Made by a program: the position numbers and the translations under genes. The notes below the pieces were generated by a model that was not told where the DNA came from, ran no database searches, and was given only the letters and a program-made list of their open reading frames with translations. A stretch of 64,000 nt of DNA from Mycolicibacterium rufum (GTDB taxonomy: Bacteria > Actinomycetota > Actinomycetes > Mycobacteriales > Mycobacteriaceae), in assembly GCF_022374875.2 (NCBI RefSeq), contig NZ_CP092427.2, positions 2,232,001 to 2,296,000 of the forward strand, given 5' to 3'. Shown here piece after piece: positions 34,666 through 42,773 of this stretch (the first letter of the stretch is position 1; each line of letters opens with the position of its first letter).

Positions 34666-35046
34666 ATGCAGTTGCCGCAATGGCTGGCGCGGTTCAACCG
34701 CCACGTCACGAACCCGATCCAGCGGCTGTGGGCGGGCTGGGCTCCGACGATGGGGATCCTCACCCACGTCGGCCGTCGGTCCGGCACGCCGTACCGCACG
34801 CCGTTGACGGTGTTCCCGACCCATGACGGGGTGGCGGTACTGCTCACCTACGGGCCGGACCGGGACTGGCTGAAGAACCTGACCGCCGCCGGCGGCGGCA
34901 CGATGCGCCGCGACGGGCGGTCGTTCCCGGTCACGGACCCGCGGGTGGTGAGCAAGGCCGAGGCGGCGCCGACGGTGACGGGGTGGATGCGGCCGCTGTT
35001 CGGGGTGCTGCCGTTCGAGCAGGCGGTGGTGTTGCGACGCGGGTGA
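34666..35046 (+). CDS. F420-dependent (Ddn-family) deazaflavin oxidoreductase
   Basis: 126 residues of the DUF385/nitroreductase-deazaflavin family, related to Ddn which activates pretomanid. The signature LTHVGRRSGTPYRTPLTVFP is followed by a TYGPDRDWLKNLTAAG segment typical of F420 binding and a short C-terminus. No signal peptide. Corresponds to Rv0523c beside hemL. ATG at 34666; the gene is divergent from hemL, separated by 74 bases containing a palindrome. Confidence 0.86.
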   Translation: MQLPQWLARFNRHVTNPIQRLWAGWAPTMGILTHVGRRSGTPYRTPLTVFPTHDGVAVLLTYGPDRDWLKNLTAAGGGTMRRDGRSFPVTDPRVVSKAEAAPTVTGWMRPLFGVLPFEQAVVLRRG

Positions 35047-35325
35047 CGTTCGACCCTGTCGACGTTCTCGTCGAGAGCCCTATTGTCGGCTTCTGCACGG
35101 GTGTGGTGGTCAGCGGAAGGGAACATCATGCACGCAGCCCTTCGACCGTATGCGACCGTCGGTGTGTCGTTGGTCGCGGCCGGCGCGATCGCCGTCACGC
35201 CGATAACGGCGCGTAGAACACACGGCTGACAGGAACGCCCTACGACACGTTGGCGCGGGGCGGTCCGAGAGTTGACCTGTCGGGCCCTGGTCAGCGACTC
35301 CGGGTGACCTTCGGCCCTGTCGACG
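35041..35325 (+). repeat. Direct repeat of about 24 bases flanking the gene remnants
   Basis: 35041-35064 and 35302-35325 share 22 of 24 bases (GGGTGAC[G/C]TTCG[A/G]CCCTGTCGACG). Each copy precedes a start encoding M-x-AALRP, at 35128 and 35389. This marks a tandem duplication that included the 5' region. The rest of the interval outside the two reading frames shows no other gene. Confidence 0.7.
35128..35229 (+). pseudogene. Truncated first copy of an exported mycobacterial protein gene
   Basis: A 33-residue frame from ATG 35128, MHAALRPYATVGVSLVAAGA..., matching the N-terminus of the following copy (MQAALRPFATAGVSLVAAGA) at most positions over the first 25 residues, then running into a stop after an unrelated RRTHG tail. 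A GGAAGG site precedes the ATG. It encodes only the signal-like N-terminus, so it is a remnant of a duplicated gene rather than a functional gene. Confidence 0.68.
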
Positions 35326-35388
35326 GCGTGCAGCGGACGTCTAACGTCGGCGGTCGAAGGGTGTGGCCGTTCTGCCGAGGAGATCGCC

Positions 35389-36358
35389 GTGCAGGCAGCA
35401 CTTCGCCCGTTCGCCACCGCCGGTGTGTCGCTGGTCGCGGCCGGCGCGATCGCAGTCAGCCCGACGACGCCAGCCCCCGCTCCCGTTCCCGTCATCAGTT
35501 CGGCTATGCAACTCACCGCCGCCCCAGCGCCCCTCGAGTTCTACGCGCAGGTCACGGTCCAGGCTCTGACCAACGCGCTCTACTCGATCACTTCACTGCC
35601 TGCCGTCACACCCCTTTTCGTGGACGAGTTCCGAGCTCATCCAGGCTCGGTTCTCAAGTCGGCGATGGTGAATACCGTCAGGCTGTACTTTTTCGCGGCG
35701 GAGTCGATGATCAGTCCGTTCGTCAACGGCATCGGTGCGAGCTTCGTTGCGTTTCGCGACGTCGTCGAGGCTGCGTTGAACCTCGACGTGGTTGGTGTCT
35801 TCAACGCCGTTATCGACATTCCAGGACGGATCGCCGACGGCTTCCTCAATGGGGGGTATCAACTCCTGAGCAGTCCCGAAGCCGGATTTCTGAGCCCTCC
35901 TGGCCTCGACTTCGAGGATGTGACGATCGGTGGTCCGGTGAGCTATCCGGCGTTCGCCGCCCTGTACATCCTTCTGAACCGGCCGGTGCCGACTACGGTT
36001 CCTCGACACAGAGTCTATCGCGGCATTCCATCGGGCGGGCACCACGGCGACGCCAACAGACGCGGCTACCCCTCCGGGAGATCGCACCACCACCGCCGCC
36101 CTCTCCGGAGCGGCCCCACAGGAAACAATCGACGAAACCGATGGAGGCCTCGTGAGGGCCTCGAACCCCGCGACCGACACGAGCACGACTCCGCAGGACC
36201 AGGTCGAGCCAGAGACCCGTCGACACCCCGGCACCCTCGTCGAGCGCGTGCACCAGCGCATCGCGGCGCGGAAGGAGGCGCGCGCCGAGCGCAGGCTGGC
36301 CCACGCCGCGTCCGCGAAGCGGCAGACGGCTAGGACCGCGGAGTCAACCGCGCCCTGA
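35389..36358 (+). pseudogene. Frameshifted exported protein gene (GjpA-like N-terminus)
   Basis: GTG at 35389 has GAGGAG six bases upstream. About 200 residues read well: MQAALRPFATAGVSLVAAGA, a signal segment, then hydrophobic helices (YAQVTVQALTNALYSITSLP, VNTVRLYFFAAESMISPFV). After about base 35990 this frame turns Arg/His-rich, while the frame two positions away yields a plausible tail: LDTESIAAF..., Thr/Ala-rich, then ERVHQRIAARKEARAERRLA, ending at 36358. One frameshift near 35960-36000 would join them. The N-terminus is like the expanded family sometimes annotated as GjpA porin; that name is tentative. A sequencing error is the main alternative to true decay. Confidence 0.65.
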
Positions 36359-37691
36359 TCGGCCCCTTGGCCACGGTCGTGAACGGCACCTCGCACGCGA
36401 AGTCGTCGTCGAGCGACTCCACCGTCATCGCCCGGACCACGGTCGCCAGCGCGAGCGTCGTTTCCAGCCGAGCGAAATGCTCGCCGATACAGGGCCGGCT
36501 ACCGCCGAGGAACGGCAGGAACTGCCAACGGTCGCGCGCCGCGACGTTCTCGGGGCTGAACCGGTCCGGGTCGAACGCCATCGGATCGGGCCACAGGTGC
36601 GGGTCGTGGTGCAGCGCGTACAGGCCCAGCGCCACCAGACTGCCCGCCTGCACCCGGTAGCCCGTCACCTCGATGTCGCGGGTCACCACCCGGGCCACGC
36701 CTGCGGCGGGCGGGCACAGCCGCACGGCCTCGTGCAGCACCTGAACGGTGTAGCCGAGCCGCGACACGTCCTCCGGTGTCAACTCGCGGTCGCCGAGCGC
36801 GGACGCCTCCGCCGCGACCCGGCTCTGGATCTCCGGATGGTGGCCGAGGATCCACAGCGCGTACGTCAACGCCGTCGCGGTGGTGTCGTGTCCCGCCAGC
36901 ATGAAGATCAGCAGGTCATTGGAGATCTCGGCGTCTGTCAGCGGCCGGCCCGTCTGCGGATCCTTTGCCGCGATCAGCGCCTGCACCAGCGGCGCGTCCC
37001 GGTCGGGATCGGCGCGGCATGCCGCCACCATCTCGTCGGTGATCGTGCGCATCGCGTCGACCGCGGCCCGCGCCCGGCGCCGCGACCGGGTCGGCAACCA
37101 GCGCGGGGCCCGCACCGGCCGCAGCGCCCGGTCGGCGGTGTAGGACGACGCCACATGCATGCAGCGGGCGATGGTGTCGCCGCGTTCGTTCAGGTCGATG
37201 CCCAGCACGGAGCGACCCAGCGACTGCATCGCCACCCGCCGACCCTCCACGTCGAGGTCCACCTCACCGCCCATCGGCCAGCGATCGACGAAAGCTTGTG
37301 CGGCCCTGGCCATGTGGCCGCCGAAATTGCGCACGCTGGCTCTGGTGAATACCGGCTGCAGTGCCCGCTTGCGGGGCCGCCACTGCTCGTTGGGCAGGAC
37401 GAAGAGGCTGTCGCCCGCCATTCCGCGGACCTCGTCGTGGATGATGCAGCGGTCGGTGGAGGAGTCGTTCCGCCCCAACACATCTCGCATACCCTCGGGC
37501 GACATCACCGCGACGATGGGCGGAACCACCGCAGCGGGGCCCAGCTGGATCCGGGTGACCGGGCCGCCGGCATCGCGGATCACGTCCTGCCCGGTGTCGA
37601 GCCGGCGGACAAGCTTCACCAGTTCACGCAGCGGCAGCGGATTGCGCGGCACCAGGGGCAGGGACCGCACGTCGGTGTCGCCGATCGTCAT
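36330..37691 (-). CDS. Cytochrome P450
   Basis: 453 residues, complete P450. I-helix oxygen-binding AGHDTT in FMLAGHDTTATALTYAL, ExxR in LHEAVRLCPP, and heme-binding FLGGSRPCIGEHFARLE with the cysteine ligand. WRPRKRALQPVF is the C-helix. Substrate unknown; the CYP family cannot be fixed without alignment. ATG at 37691 overlaps the stop of the upstream PNPOx-like gene (ATGA), so the two are co-translated. The 3' end overlaps the exported-protein remnant by 29 bases. Confidence 0.93.
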   Translation of the reverse strand: MTIGDTDVRSLPLVPRNPLPLRELVKLVRRLDTGQDVIRDAGGPVTRIQLGPAAVVPPIVAVMSPEGMRDVLGRNDSSTDRCIIHDEVRGMAGDSLFVLPNEQWRPRKRALQPVFTRASVRNFGGHMARAAQAFVDRWPMGGEVDLDVEGRRVAMQSLGRSVLGIDLNERGDTIARCMHVASSYTADRALRPVRAPRWLPTRSRRRARAAVDAMRTITDEMVAACRADPDRDAPLVQALIAAKDPQTGRPLTDAEISNDLLIFMLAGHDTTATALTYALWILGHHPEIQSRVAAEASALGDRELTPEDVSRLGYTVQVLHEAVRLCPPAAGVARVVTRDIEVTGYRVQAGSLVALGLYALHHDPHLWPDPMAFDPDRFSPENVAARDRWQFLPFLGGSRPCIGEHFARLETTLALATVVRAMTVESLDDDFACEVPFTTVAKGPIRARLTPRS

Positions 37692-38173
37692 GGGGTGTGC
37701 CAGTTCTGGACCTCGCCGGTGCCCGCCGTCATCACGGTGCCGGGCATCACGCGCAGGCGGTAGGGCGCCAGCCGCAGCACCGCGAACTGCTCGGAGGTCG
37801 GCCCGTCCGCCCACATCGGGATGATGGCGGGGTCATAGCCCACGGGTGCGGGCGCCGTCGCGAAGCGTTGCCACACCGCCTGGCGGGTCTCGTCGTCGGT
37901 GTACCACTCGACCAGGCATTCGGCGCTGCACGTGTCGTGCGTGGTGGTCCAGTAGCTGACCGACACCTCGGCGTGAACGGACAGGTGTGCCCGCTTCAGG
38001 GGGGTGGGCACGGTGGCGATCCAACCGAACAGGTCAGTGCCGTCCCACTCCCAGATGGGATGGAGGATGCGCGATCGCGGTTTGCTGTCGGCGTCCACGG
38101 TGGCTACGGAGGCCCACACGATGGAGTGCGCCATCGCGACGAAGGCAGGCGCGATCCGGTCCAGTGGTGTCAC
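37688..38173 (-). CDS. Pyridoxamine-5'-phosphate oxidase-like (split-barrel FMN/F420) protein
   Basis: 161 residues. VWASVATVDADSKPRSRILHPIWEWDG is the opening strand pair of the flavin split barrel (shown here only in part: ASVATVDADSKPRSRIL), with a later VSVSYWTTTHDTCSAECLVE strand. GTG at 38173 starts the fold correctly. The family reduces or oxidises small molecules with FMN or F420. Coupled to the P450 downstream, so it could supply electrons or modify the same substrate; this is inference. Confidence 0.78.
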   Translation of the reverse strand: MTPLDRIAPAFVAMAHSIVWASVATVDADSKPRSRILHPIWEWDGTDLFGWIATVPTPLKRAHLSVHAEVSVSYWTTTHDTCSAECLVEWYTDDETRQAVWQRFATAPAPVGYDPAIIPMWADGPTSEQFAVLRLAPYRLRVMPGTVMTAGTGEVQNWHTP

Positions 38174-38217
38174 GGGATCCCAGCCTATTCAGGCGGCCCG
38201 CAGGCCGCGAGCGGCGG

Positions 38218-38559
38218 TCAGCCCTCGAGCTTCTTCTTGAACTCCTCGGTGTTGCGGTACTCCACGTTGCCGATGTCGGCGCTGGTCTCGATCTTGCCCT
38301 TGTCCTCGTCGTCGACCCAGTTGGTGACCGAGGTCCCCGAGACGGTGCCGCTGCTGCCGGGCAGCGTCGTGGTCTGGAGATTCTCGGTCTTGTAGGCCTC
38401 GGCCATCTCCTTGGCCTTCTCCTTGTGTTCTTCGGTGACCTCGGGCTTCTCGGTGAGGTTCTCGTCCTCGTCAGGAGGCTCGGTCACGTGCTCGAGCTCG
38501 ACATTGGGGGTGTCCCCCTGCTGACGCTCTTCGGTCTTCTCTTCGGCGCTCATGGCCAT
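38218..38559 (-). CDS. Disordered acidic hypothetical protein
   Basis: 113 residues (111 if ATG 38553 is used). Almost wholly polar: MAMSAEEKTEERQQGD, then repeated Glu/Asp and Lys with few hydrophobic residues until a short C-terminal VEYRNTEEFKKKLEG. No membrane segment or signal. Probably intrinsically disordered, perhaps a stress or linker protein. On the minus strand a weak SigF-like pair (GTTT, then GGGCAG after 16 bases) precedes the start, but the -10 deviates, so regulation is uncertain. Confidence 0.55.
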   Translation of the reverse strand: MAMSAEEKTEERQQGDTPNVELEHVTEPPDEDENLTEKPEVTEEHKEKAKEMAEAYKTENLQTTTLPGSSGTVSGTSVTNWVDDEDKGKIETSADIGNVEYRNTEEFKKKLEG

Positions 38560-38600
38560 GGGACTGCCCGAAAGTGTGAGCAACGAAACAGCGACACGAA

Positions 38601-39191
38601 TCAGGCGGGCACGCCACGCAGCGCCGCGGGCAGGCTCGGCAGGAAATGGCGGCGCGCGAACGCGCGCAGATCGTCGGGACTGTCCAGGGGCTGGGTGCTG
38701 GGCAGCAGCAGGACCATCGCGGCGTAGCGCAGGATGCAGTCGGCCAGGTCGTCGACCGCGGCGGCGCCGATGCGCTCGGCGAAGCCGGCCGGGAAGATGA
38801 CCCGCAACGCGTCGGCCATCCGGTCGACGGCCGCCCGGTGGTAGCGCCCGGCGAGCTCGAGGACCAACCCCGGCTCGTCGATGATCATCTGGTGCAGCAC
38901 CCGGTGGTTCCGGAATTTGAGGATCGACAACGTAAAAGCCTCGACGTAGTAATTCGACTGCGGGCCAGCCTCTTTGAGCTCGCAGGCGATGTCGGCGAAC
39001 AGCCGGCTGTTCTCCCGCTCGATGACAGCGCCGACCAGTTCGTCCTTGTTGGCGAAGCGCCGGTAGATGGTGGTTCGGCTGACGCCGGCGCGGCGCGCGA
39101 CGTCGTCGAGGGCGACGCGGCGAAACCCGTGCCGTTCGAACTCGACGACGGCGGCGTCGAGGATCTGCGTGGTGGCGTCAGCCGCGGGCAT
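38601..39191 (-). CDS. TetR-family transcriptional regulator
   Basis: 196 residues. The N-terminal helix-turn-helix is clear ([20 protein letters not shown], then [13 protein letters not shown]) at about residues 27-60, with a helical ligand domain after. ATG at 39191 is used; the frame extends five codons more. It overlaps the end of the DUF2236 gene by 14 bases, so they form one transcript. The inverted repeat at 40063-40082 upstream of that operon is the likely operator, giving autoregulation. Confidence 0.88.
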   Translation of the reverse strand: MPAADATTQILDAAVVEFERHGFRRVALDDVARRAGVSRTTIYRRFANKDELVGAVIERENSRLFADIACELKEAGPQSNYYVEAFTLSILKFRNHRVLHQMIIDEPGLVLELAGRYHRAAVDRMADALRVIFPAGFAERIGAAAVDDLADCILRYAAMVLLLPSTQPLDSPDDLRAFARRHFLPSLPAALRGVPA

Positions 39192-40050
39192 AACCCTTGA
39201 CCGCATATCCGCTCATCCGCACCCGCATCGGCAGCCGGTCCCACAGCCAGTTCACCGGCCGCGACCGCCACAGCGCCGCGAAGCGCTGGTAGCGCCGCTC
39301 CTGCGCAGCGGTCCACGGCAGATTCAGCAACGCGCGGGCGCGCGGCGGCAGCCCACCGGTGGTCAGGAACGCCGCCAGAGGATCGAAGATCGGGGATACG
39401 AGGCGCCACACCAGCGGGTGCACCGCCTTGGGCTTCGGAAAGCCCTTGGTGACGTAGCCGACGCCGTACTTCGCCGAGGGGTGCGCGACGAGCACCTGCT
39501 CCATCATGGCGTCCCAGTACCGCTCGAACTCGGCGTACGTCGCCGGCATGGGCCGGTCGCTGACGCCGTAGCGGCGGTACCAGGTCTTCGACTCCAGCCA
39601 GATCTGCTCGCGCTCGTCCCGGCTGAGACGCTTCACGAACGTGTCGGCGAAGTAGTAGATCTGCTCGACGAACGTCGCGTGCGCCCAGAAGTAGGTGTCG
39701 GGATCGAGGGCGTGGTAGCGCCGGTCCGTCCCGGGCATCTCACCCTTGACGTGGTGGTGGAAGTCGCGAACCTGCATCCCCGCTCCGGAACCAGAGGGGT
39801 CGTCGTCCGAGCCGTAGACGGTGTTGAAGATCGGCGGGATCGTGCGCCGCAGCCGTTCGGCGGTGTCGGCGAAGAACGTCGAGTGGTCGTACACGCCCTG
39901 GCCGAGCTCGGCGAGCATGTTCTGCAGCACGGCGGGCCGGGGCCCGATGAGGTACATCCTGTTGTCGCCGAAGTACTTCCACACCAGGGACCCCGGGCCC
40001 AGCGGCAACGCGTCGTCGAGCGGTTCGGTCTGCTGAGCCACCTCGGTCAT
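39178..40050 (-). CDS. DUF2236 oxygenase (MpaB/Lcp-like)
   Basis: 290 residues. Family hallmarks: [19 protein letters not shown] near the start, [20 protein letters not shown] and [19 protein letters not shown], in which the histidines would bind heme b, as in latex-clearing Lcp and MpaB. Substrate unknown. No signal peptide. ATG at 40050 gives the usual N-terminus. First gene of an operon with the TetR regulator; the palindrome just upstream supports regulation by it. Confidence 0.85.
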   Translation of the reverse strand: MTEVAQQTEPLDDALPLGPGSLVWKYFGDNRMYLIGPRPAVLQNMLAELGQGVYDHSTFFADTAERLRRTIPPIFNTVYGSDDDPSGSGAGMQVRDFHHHVKGEMPGTDRRYHALDPDTYFWAHATFVEQIYYFADTFVKRLSRDEREQIWLESKTWYRRYGVSDRPMPATYAEFERYWDAMMEQVLVAHPSAKYGVGYVTKGFPKPKAVHPLVWRLVSPIFDPLAAFLTTGGLPPRARALLNLPWTAAQERRYQRFAALWRSRPVNWLWDRLPMRVRMSGYAVKGYARG

Positions 40051-40062
40051 ACGCCACAGTGT

Positions 40063-40082
40063 TACAGATTTTGCACTCTGTA
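40063..40082. promoter_or_regulatory. Candidate TetR operator TACAGA-N8-TCTGTA
   Basis: A perfect 6-base inverted repeat with an 8-base spacer starting 13 bases upstream of the DUF2236 start codon. Its position over the promoter of a TetR-containing operon is typical of an autoregulatory site. Binding is not shown by sequence alone. Confidence 0.45.
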
Positions 40083-40142
40083 CCAAAGGTGGTGTGGCAC
40101 GGGCCACATCCAGTGAGAAGCCATGGTCGTGATTCGGGCGGC

Positions 40143-40169
40143 AGAGCAGCCCGGATTGCTATTCCGCGG
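40143..40169 (+). repeat. Second copy of the GGAATGCTATTCCGCG repeat unit
   Basis: CCCGGATTGCTATTCCGCGG matches the right arm of the inverted repeat at 9565-9625 with a single change, and the matching extends to the flank AGAGCAGC, also found near the left arm in reverse. Here it is a single arm, and the TAG stop of the small membrane gene (40159-40161) lies inside it. Confidence 0.6.
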
Positions 40170-40413
40170 GGGAGGGAGAGGGGCGGCGGCGCAGGCGGGC
40201 GACGGCGAGGACGACGAGCACCCCGGCGACGGTCGCGAGCAGCAGCGACAGCGTCAGCATCGGAGTGTCGTACACCAGCGACATCGTCGACGGCTGCCCC
40301 TCGAGCAGCGGCGCGACGACCACCTGCCGGCTGGCCGACAGCCAGCTGGCCACGCAGCCGACCGCCGCGAGCACGGCGAGCGCCAGCTCGACCATCGCGC
40401 GCTTGCGGCTCAC
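40159..40413 (-). CDS. Small two-span membrane protein
   Basis: 84 residues with two membrane helices (MVELALAVLAAVGCVASWLS and PMLTLSLLLATVAGVLVVLAV) and a basic C-terminus ending SPSPAE. GTG at 40413 overlaps the stop of the upstream gene, fixing the start. The stop codon lies within the repeat unit at 40143-40169, so the end of the protein may have been altered by that element. Function unknown; probably matches the small protein near Rv0514 in M. tuberculosis. Confidence 0.65.
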   Translation of the reverse strand: MSRKRAMVELALAVLAAVGCVASWLSASRQVVVAPLLEGQPSTMSLVYDTPMLTLSLLLATVAGVLVVLAVARLRRRPSPSPAE

Positions 40414-40910
40414 GGCGTGCGCTCCGGCGGGATGCGCTCCTCGACCAGGTTGGTCAACGCGGCCCGCAACTGCTGGTGCCTGCGTGCCCAGGCCTGCGCG
40501 GTGCGGTCGTTGGTCAGCTTCAGCCCGATGCCGGTACGCCCCCGCGGCACCCCTGTCAGCTCGCCCAGCGCCCGCGCATACTGCCACTTCGGGGCCTCGG
40601 CGCCGTCGGCCTCCGGGTGGACGCGGACGATCTCGCTGGTGCGGATGGTCTCGGTGCCCTGGCGTAGGTGGTCGGCGGTCAGTTCGACGGAGGTGTGGAT
40701 GCGCGCGGCCTTGACCTGGATCGCCAGGAAGCCCGACACCAGCACGAAGAACGCGCCCGGCACGATCCACTGGATGCCGTAGCCGGCGGACAGCTGGATC
40801 AGCGCCATCGAGATACCGGCGGCGGGTCCGGCGAGCACCCACAACCAACTGGCGCCCTGCTCGGCGAACAGCACCTCGGGCGCCGCCGCGGCGTCGACGG
40901 GTTCGGTCAC
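40410..40910 (-). CDS. DUF3093-like membrane protein (Rv0513 position)
   Basis: 166 residues with two adjacent membrane helices (LWVLAGPAAGISMALIQLS; WIVPGAFFVLVSGFLAIQV) then a basic soluble region (RQGTETIRTSEIVRVHPE). Pattern and locus fit the DUF3093/Rv0513 group next to hemB, although the domain call is tentative. GTG at 40910 overlaps the preceding stop (GTGA). Function unknown. Confidence 0.65.
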   Translation of the reverse strand: MTEPVDAAAAPEVLFAEQGASWLWVLAGPAAGISMALIQLSAGYGIQWIVPGAFFVLVSGFLAIQVKAARIHTSVELTADHLRQGTETIRTSEIVRVHPEADGAEAPKWQYARALGELTGVPRGRTGIGLKLTNDRTAQAWARRHQQLRAALTNLVEERIPPERTP

Positions 40911-41350
40911 GCGACACTCCCGTCGACCTGGTCGTACCACGCCCGCGCCGCGGGCCGGGTCATCAGCGCCGCCCCGACGAGCACGGGCAGCAGTCCCAAC
41001 AGGATGAGCGGCTGGGCCACCCCCACCCCGATCGCCATCAGCAGCACGACCGCGACCAGCGCGAACGCCATGCCGAGCAGCGCGAAGCGGAACCGCCCGT
41101 CACCCCGGCGGGCCCGGCCCGCGAGGAACGCCAGCGCCCCGGCGGCGAGCACGGCGCCGATCCCGGTGAGGCGGTAGACGGTCAGGTAGGTGTGGACCCG
41201 GTCGTCGCTCATCTCCGCCGGGATCGCCGCGCGCGCCGCGTCGTACGTGGCCGTGGCCGCCAGCAACCCCCCGACGATCATGATCACCGCGCCGCCGATG
41301 AAGCACCAGAACGCGGCGTCGACGAGGCGCGGGCGGGAGTGGGTCGGCAT
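40907..41350 (-). CDS. Four-span membrane protein near hemB
   Basis: 147 residues, with four hydrophobic segments (AFWCFIGGAVIMIVGGLLAA; GIGAVLAAGALAFLAGRA; FALLGMAFALVAVVLLMAIG; PLILLGLLPVLVGAALM). ATG at 41350 is preferred; a TTG six codons upstream would extend it. It resembles the next gene in overall topology, suggesting an old duplication. 18 bases separate the two. No function known. Confidence 0.62.
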   Translation of the reverse strand: MPTHSRPRLVDAAFWCFIGGAVIMIVGGLLAATATYDAARAAIPAEMSDDRVHTYLTVYRLTGIGAVLAAGALAFLAGRARRGDGRFRFALLGMAFALVAVVLLMAIGVGVAQPLILLGLLPVLVGAALMTRPAARAWYDQVDGSVA

Positions 41351-41368
41351 CGGGGTCAGCGTAGCCAA

Positions 41369-41782
41369 TCAGCGGGTGAAGAACTCGTGGGCGTCCTTGC
41401 GGTGCAGCAGGAAGGTCCCGCCGCCGATCAGCACCGACCCGATGATCACCGCGGCGGCGTAGCCCAGCGCGGCCACCTCGCGCCGGTCGACGGTGAACAG
41501 GTCGCTGACCGAGTAGACGACCGCGGCGATCGCGCCGCCGGTCAGGCAGGTCCGCGCCCAGCGGTAGCCGTGCCGCATCAGGATCAGGAAGGTGACGACG
41601 ACGGCCGCCAGCAGCACGACGAACACGACGCTGATCGTCAGCACCAGTCCGGTTGCGCGCTGCTCGCCGGTGAGGAGGTCCACCAGGTATCCGGCGATCA
41701 TCAGCGGCAGCGCGACCACCCACAGCCAGAAGCCGGTGTCGACGTCCGGCGGGCGTACCGGTGGCGCGGACGGGTCCGTCAC
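41369..41782 (-). CDS. Four-span membrane protein paired with hemB
   Basis: 137 residues, four membrane helices, N-terminus rich in proline (MTDPSAPPVRPPD). A single Asp-rich loop (SDLFTVDRREV) separates helices 3 and 4. GTG at 41782 overlaps the hemB stop (GTGA), so its translation is tied to heme synthesis. It and the preceding gene may form a membrane pair of related fold. Function unknown. Confidence 0.65.
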   Translation of the reverse strand: MTDPSAPPVRPPDVDTGFWLWVVALPLMIAGYLVDLLTGEQRATGLVLTISVVFVVLLAAVVVTFLILMRHGYRWARTCLTGGAIAAVVYSVSDLFTVDRREVAALGYAAAVIIGSVLIGGGTFLLHRKDAHEFFTR

Positions 41783-42759
41783 GACAGTCGTCGGGCCACG
41801 TCGACGGCCCAGTAGGTGAGCACGATGTCGGCGCCGGCGCGGACGATGCCGGTGAGCGTCTCGAGGACGACGGTGTCGAGGTCGATCCAGCCGTGCTGGG
41901 CCGCCGCGCAGATCATCGAGTACTCCCCCGACACCTGATAGGCGGCCACGGGCACCGGGGACAGATCGGCAGCGGCGCGGACGATGTCGAGGTAGGCCAT
42001 CGCCGGCTTGACCATGATGATGTCGGCGCCCTCGTCGATGTCGAGTTCGACCTCGTGCAGCGCCTCGCGGGCGTTGCCGGGCTCCTGCTGATAGGTGCGT
42101 CGATCCCCCTGCAGGCTGGACGACACCGCCTCGCGGAACGGGCCGTAGAAGCCCGACGCGAACTTCGCGGCGTAGGCCAGGATCGCGGTGTCGATGTGTC
42201 CGGCGGCGTCGAGCCCGGCTCGGATGGCGGCGACCTGGCCGTCCATCATCCCGCTCGGGCCGACCATGTGCGCGCCCGAATCCGCCTGTGCCACCGCGAG
42301 TTCGACGTAGCGACGATTGGTCTCGTCGTTGTCCACCCGACCCCGGTCGTCGACCACGCCGCAGTGCCCGTGGTCGGTGAACTCGTCGAGGCAGGTGTCG
42401 GCCATCAGCACGGTGGCGTCGCCCAGGTCGGCGGCCAGGTCCCGCAGCGCGACATTGAGCACGCCGTCATGGTCGGTGCCCGCCGAACCCCGCGCGTCCT
42501 TGTCCTCGTCGCGCGGCACTCCGAACAGCATCAGTCCGCCGACGCCGGCCTCGACCGCCTCGGCGGCGGCACGGCGCAGCGACTCCCGGGTGTGCTGCAC
42601 GACGCCGGGCATGGACGCGATCGGACGCGGTTCCTCGACGCCGTCGGCGACGAACATCGGCAGCACGAGTTGCCGTGGCGCCACGGTGGTCTGGGAGACC
42701 AGCCGGCGCATCGCGGGGGTGGACCGCAGCCGCCGTGGACGATGACTCGGGTAAGGCAT
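41779..42759 (-). CDS. hemB: Delta-aminolevulinic acid dehydratase (porphobilinogen synthase)
   Basis: 326 residues. Catalytic lysines lie in YAAKFASGFYGPF and IIMVKPAMAYLD (the Schiff-base lysine). The metal loop reads DTCLDEFTDHGHCG: two of the three cysteines of the zinc-type site are kept but the middle one is Asp, an intermediate form common in actinobacteria. Joins two ALA molecules into porphobilinogen. Corresponds to Rv0512. ATG at 42759 begins the conserved Pro/Arg-rich N-terminus. Confidence 0.96.
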   Translation of the reverse strand: MPYPSHRPRRLRSTPAMRRLVSQTTVAPRQLVLPMFVADGVEEPRPIASMPGVVQHTRESLRRAAAEAVEAGVGGLMLFGVPRDEDKDARGSAGTDHDGVLNVALRDLAADLGDATVLMADTCLDEFTDHGHCGVVDDRGRVDNDETNRRYVELAVAQADSGAHMVGPSGMMDGQVAAIRAGLDAAGHIDTAILAYAAKFASGFYGPFREAVSSSLQGDRRTYQQEPGNAREALHEVELDIDEGADIIMVKPAMAYLDIVRAAADLSPVPVAAYQVSGEYSMICAAAQHGWIDLDTVVLETLTGIVRAGADIVLTYWAVDVARRLS

Positions 42760-42773
42760 GACCGTCCTGTCGA

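Noticed and set aside
35250..36155. 301-codon frame across the exported-protein remnant
   Set aside because: It starts in the duplicated 5' region, has basic low-complexity sequence and does not show the family N-terminus.
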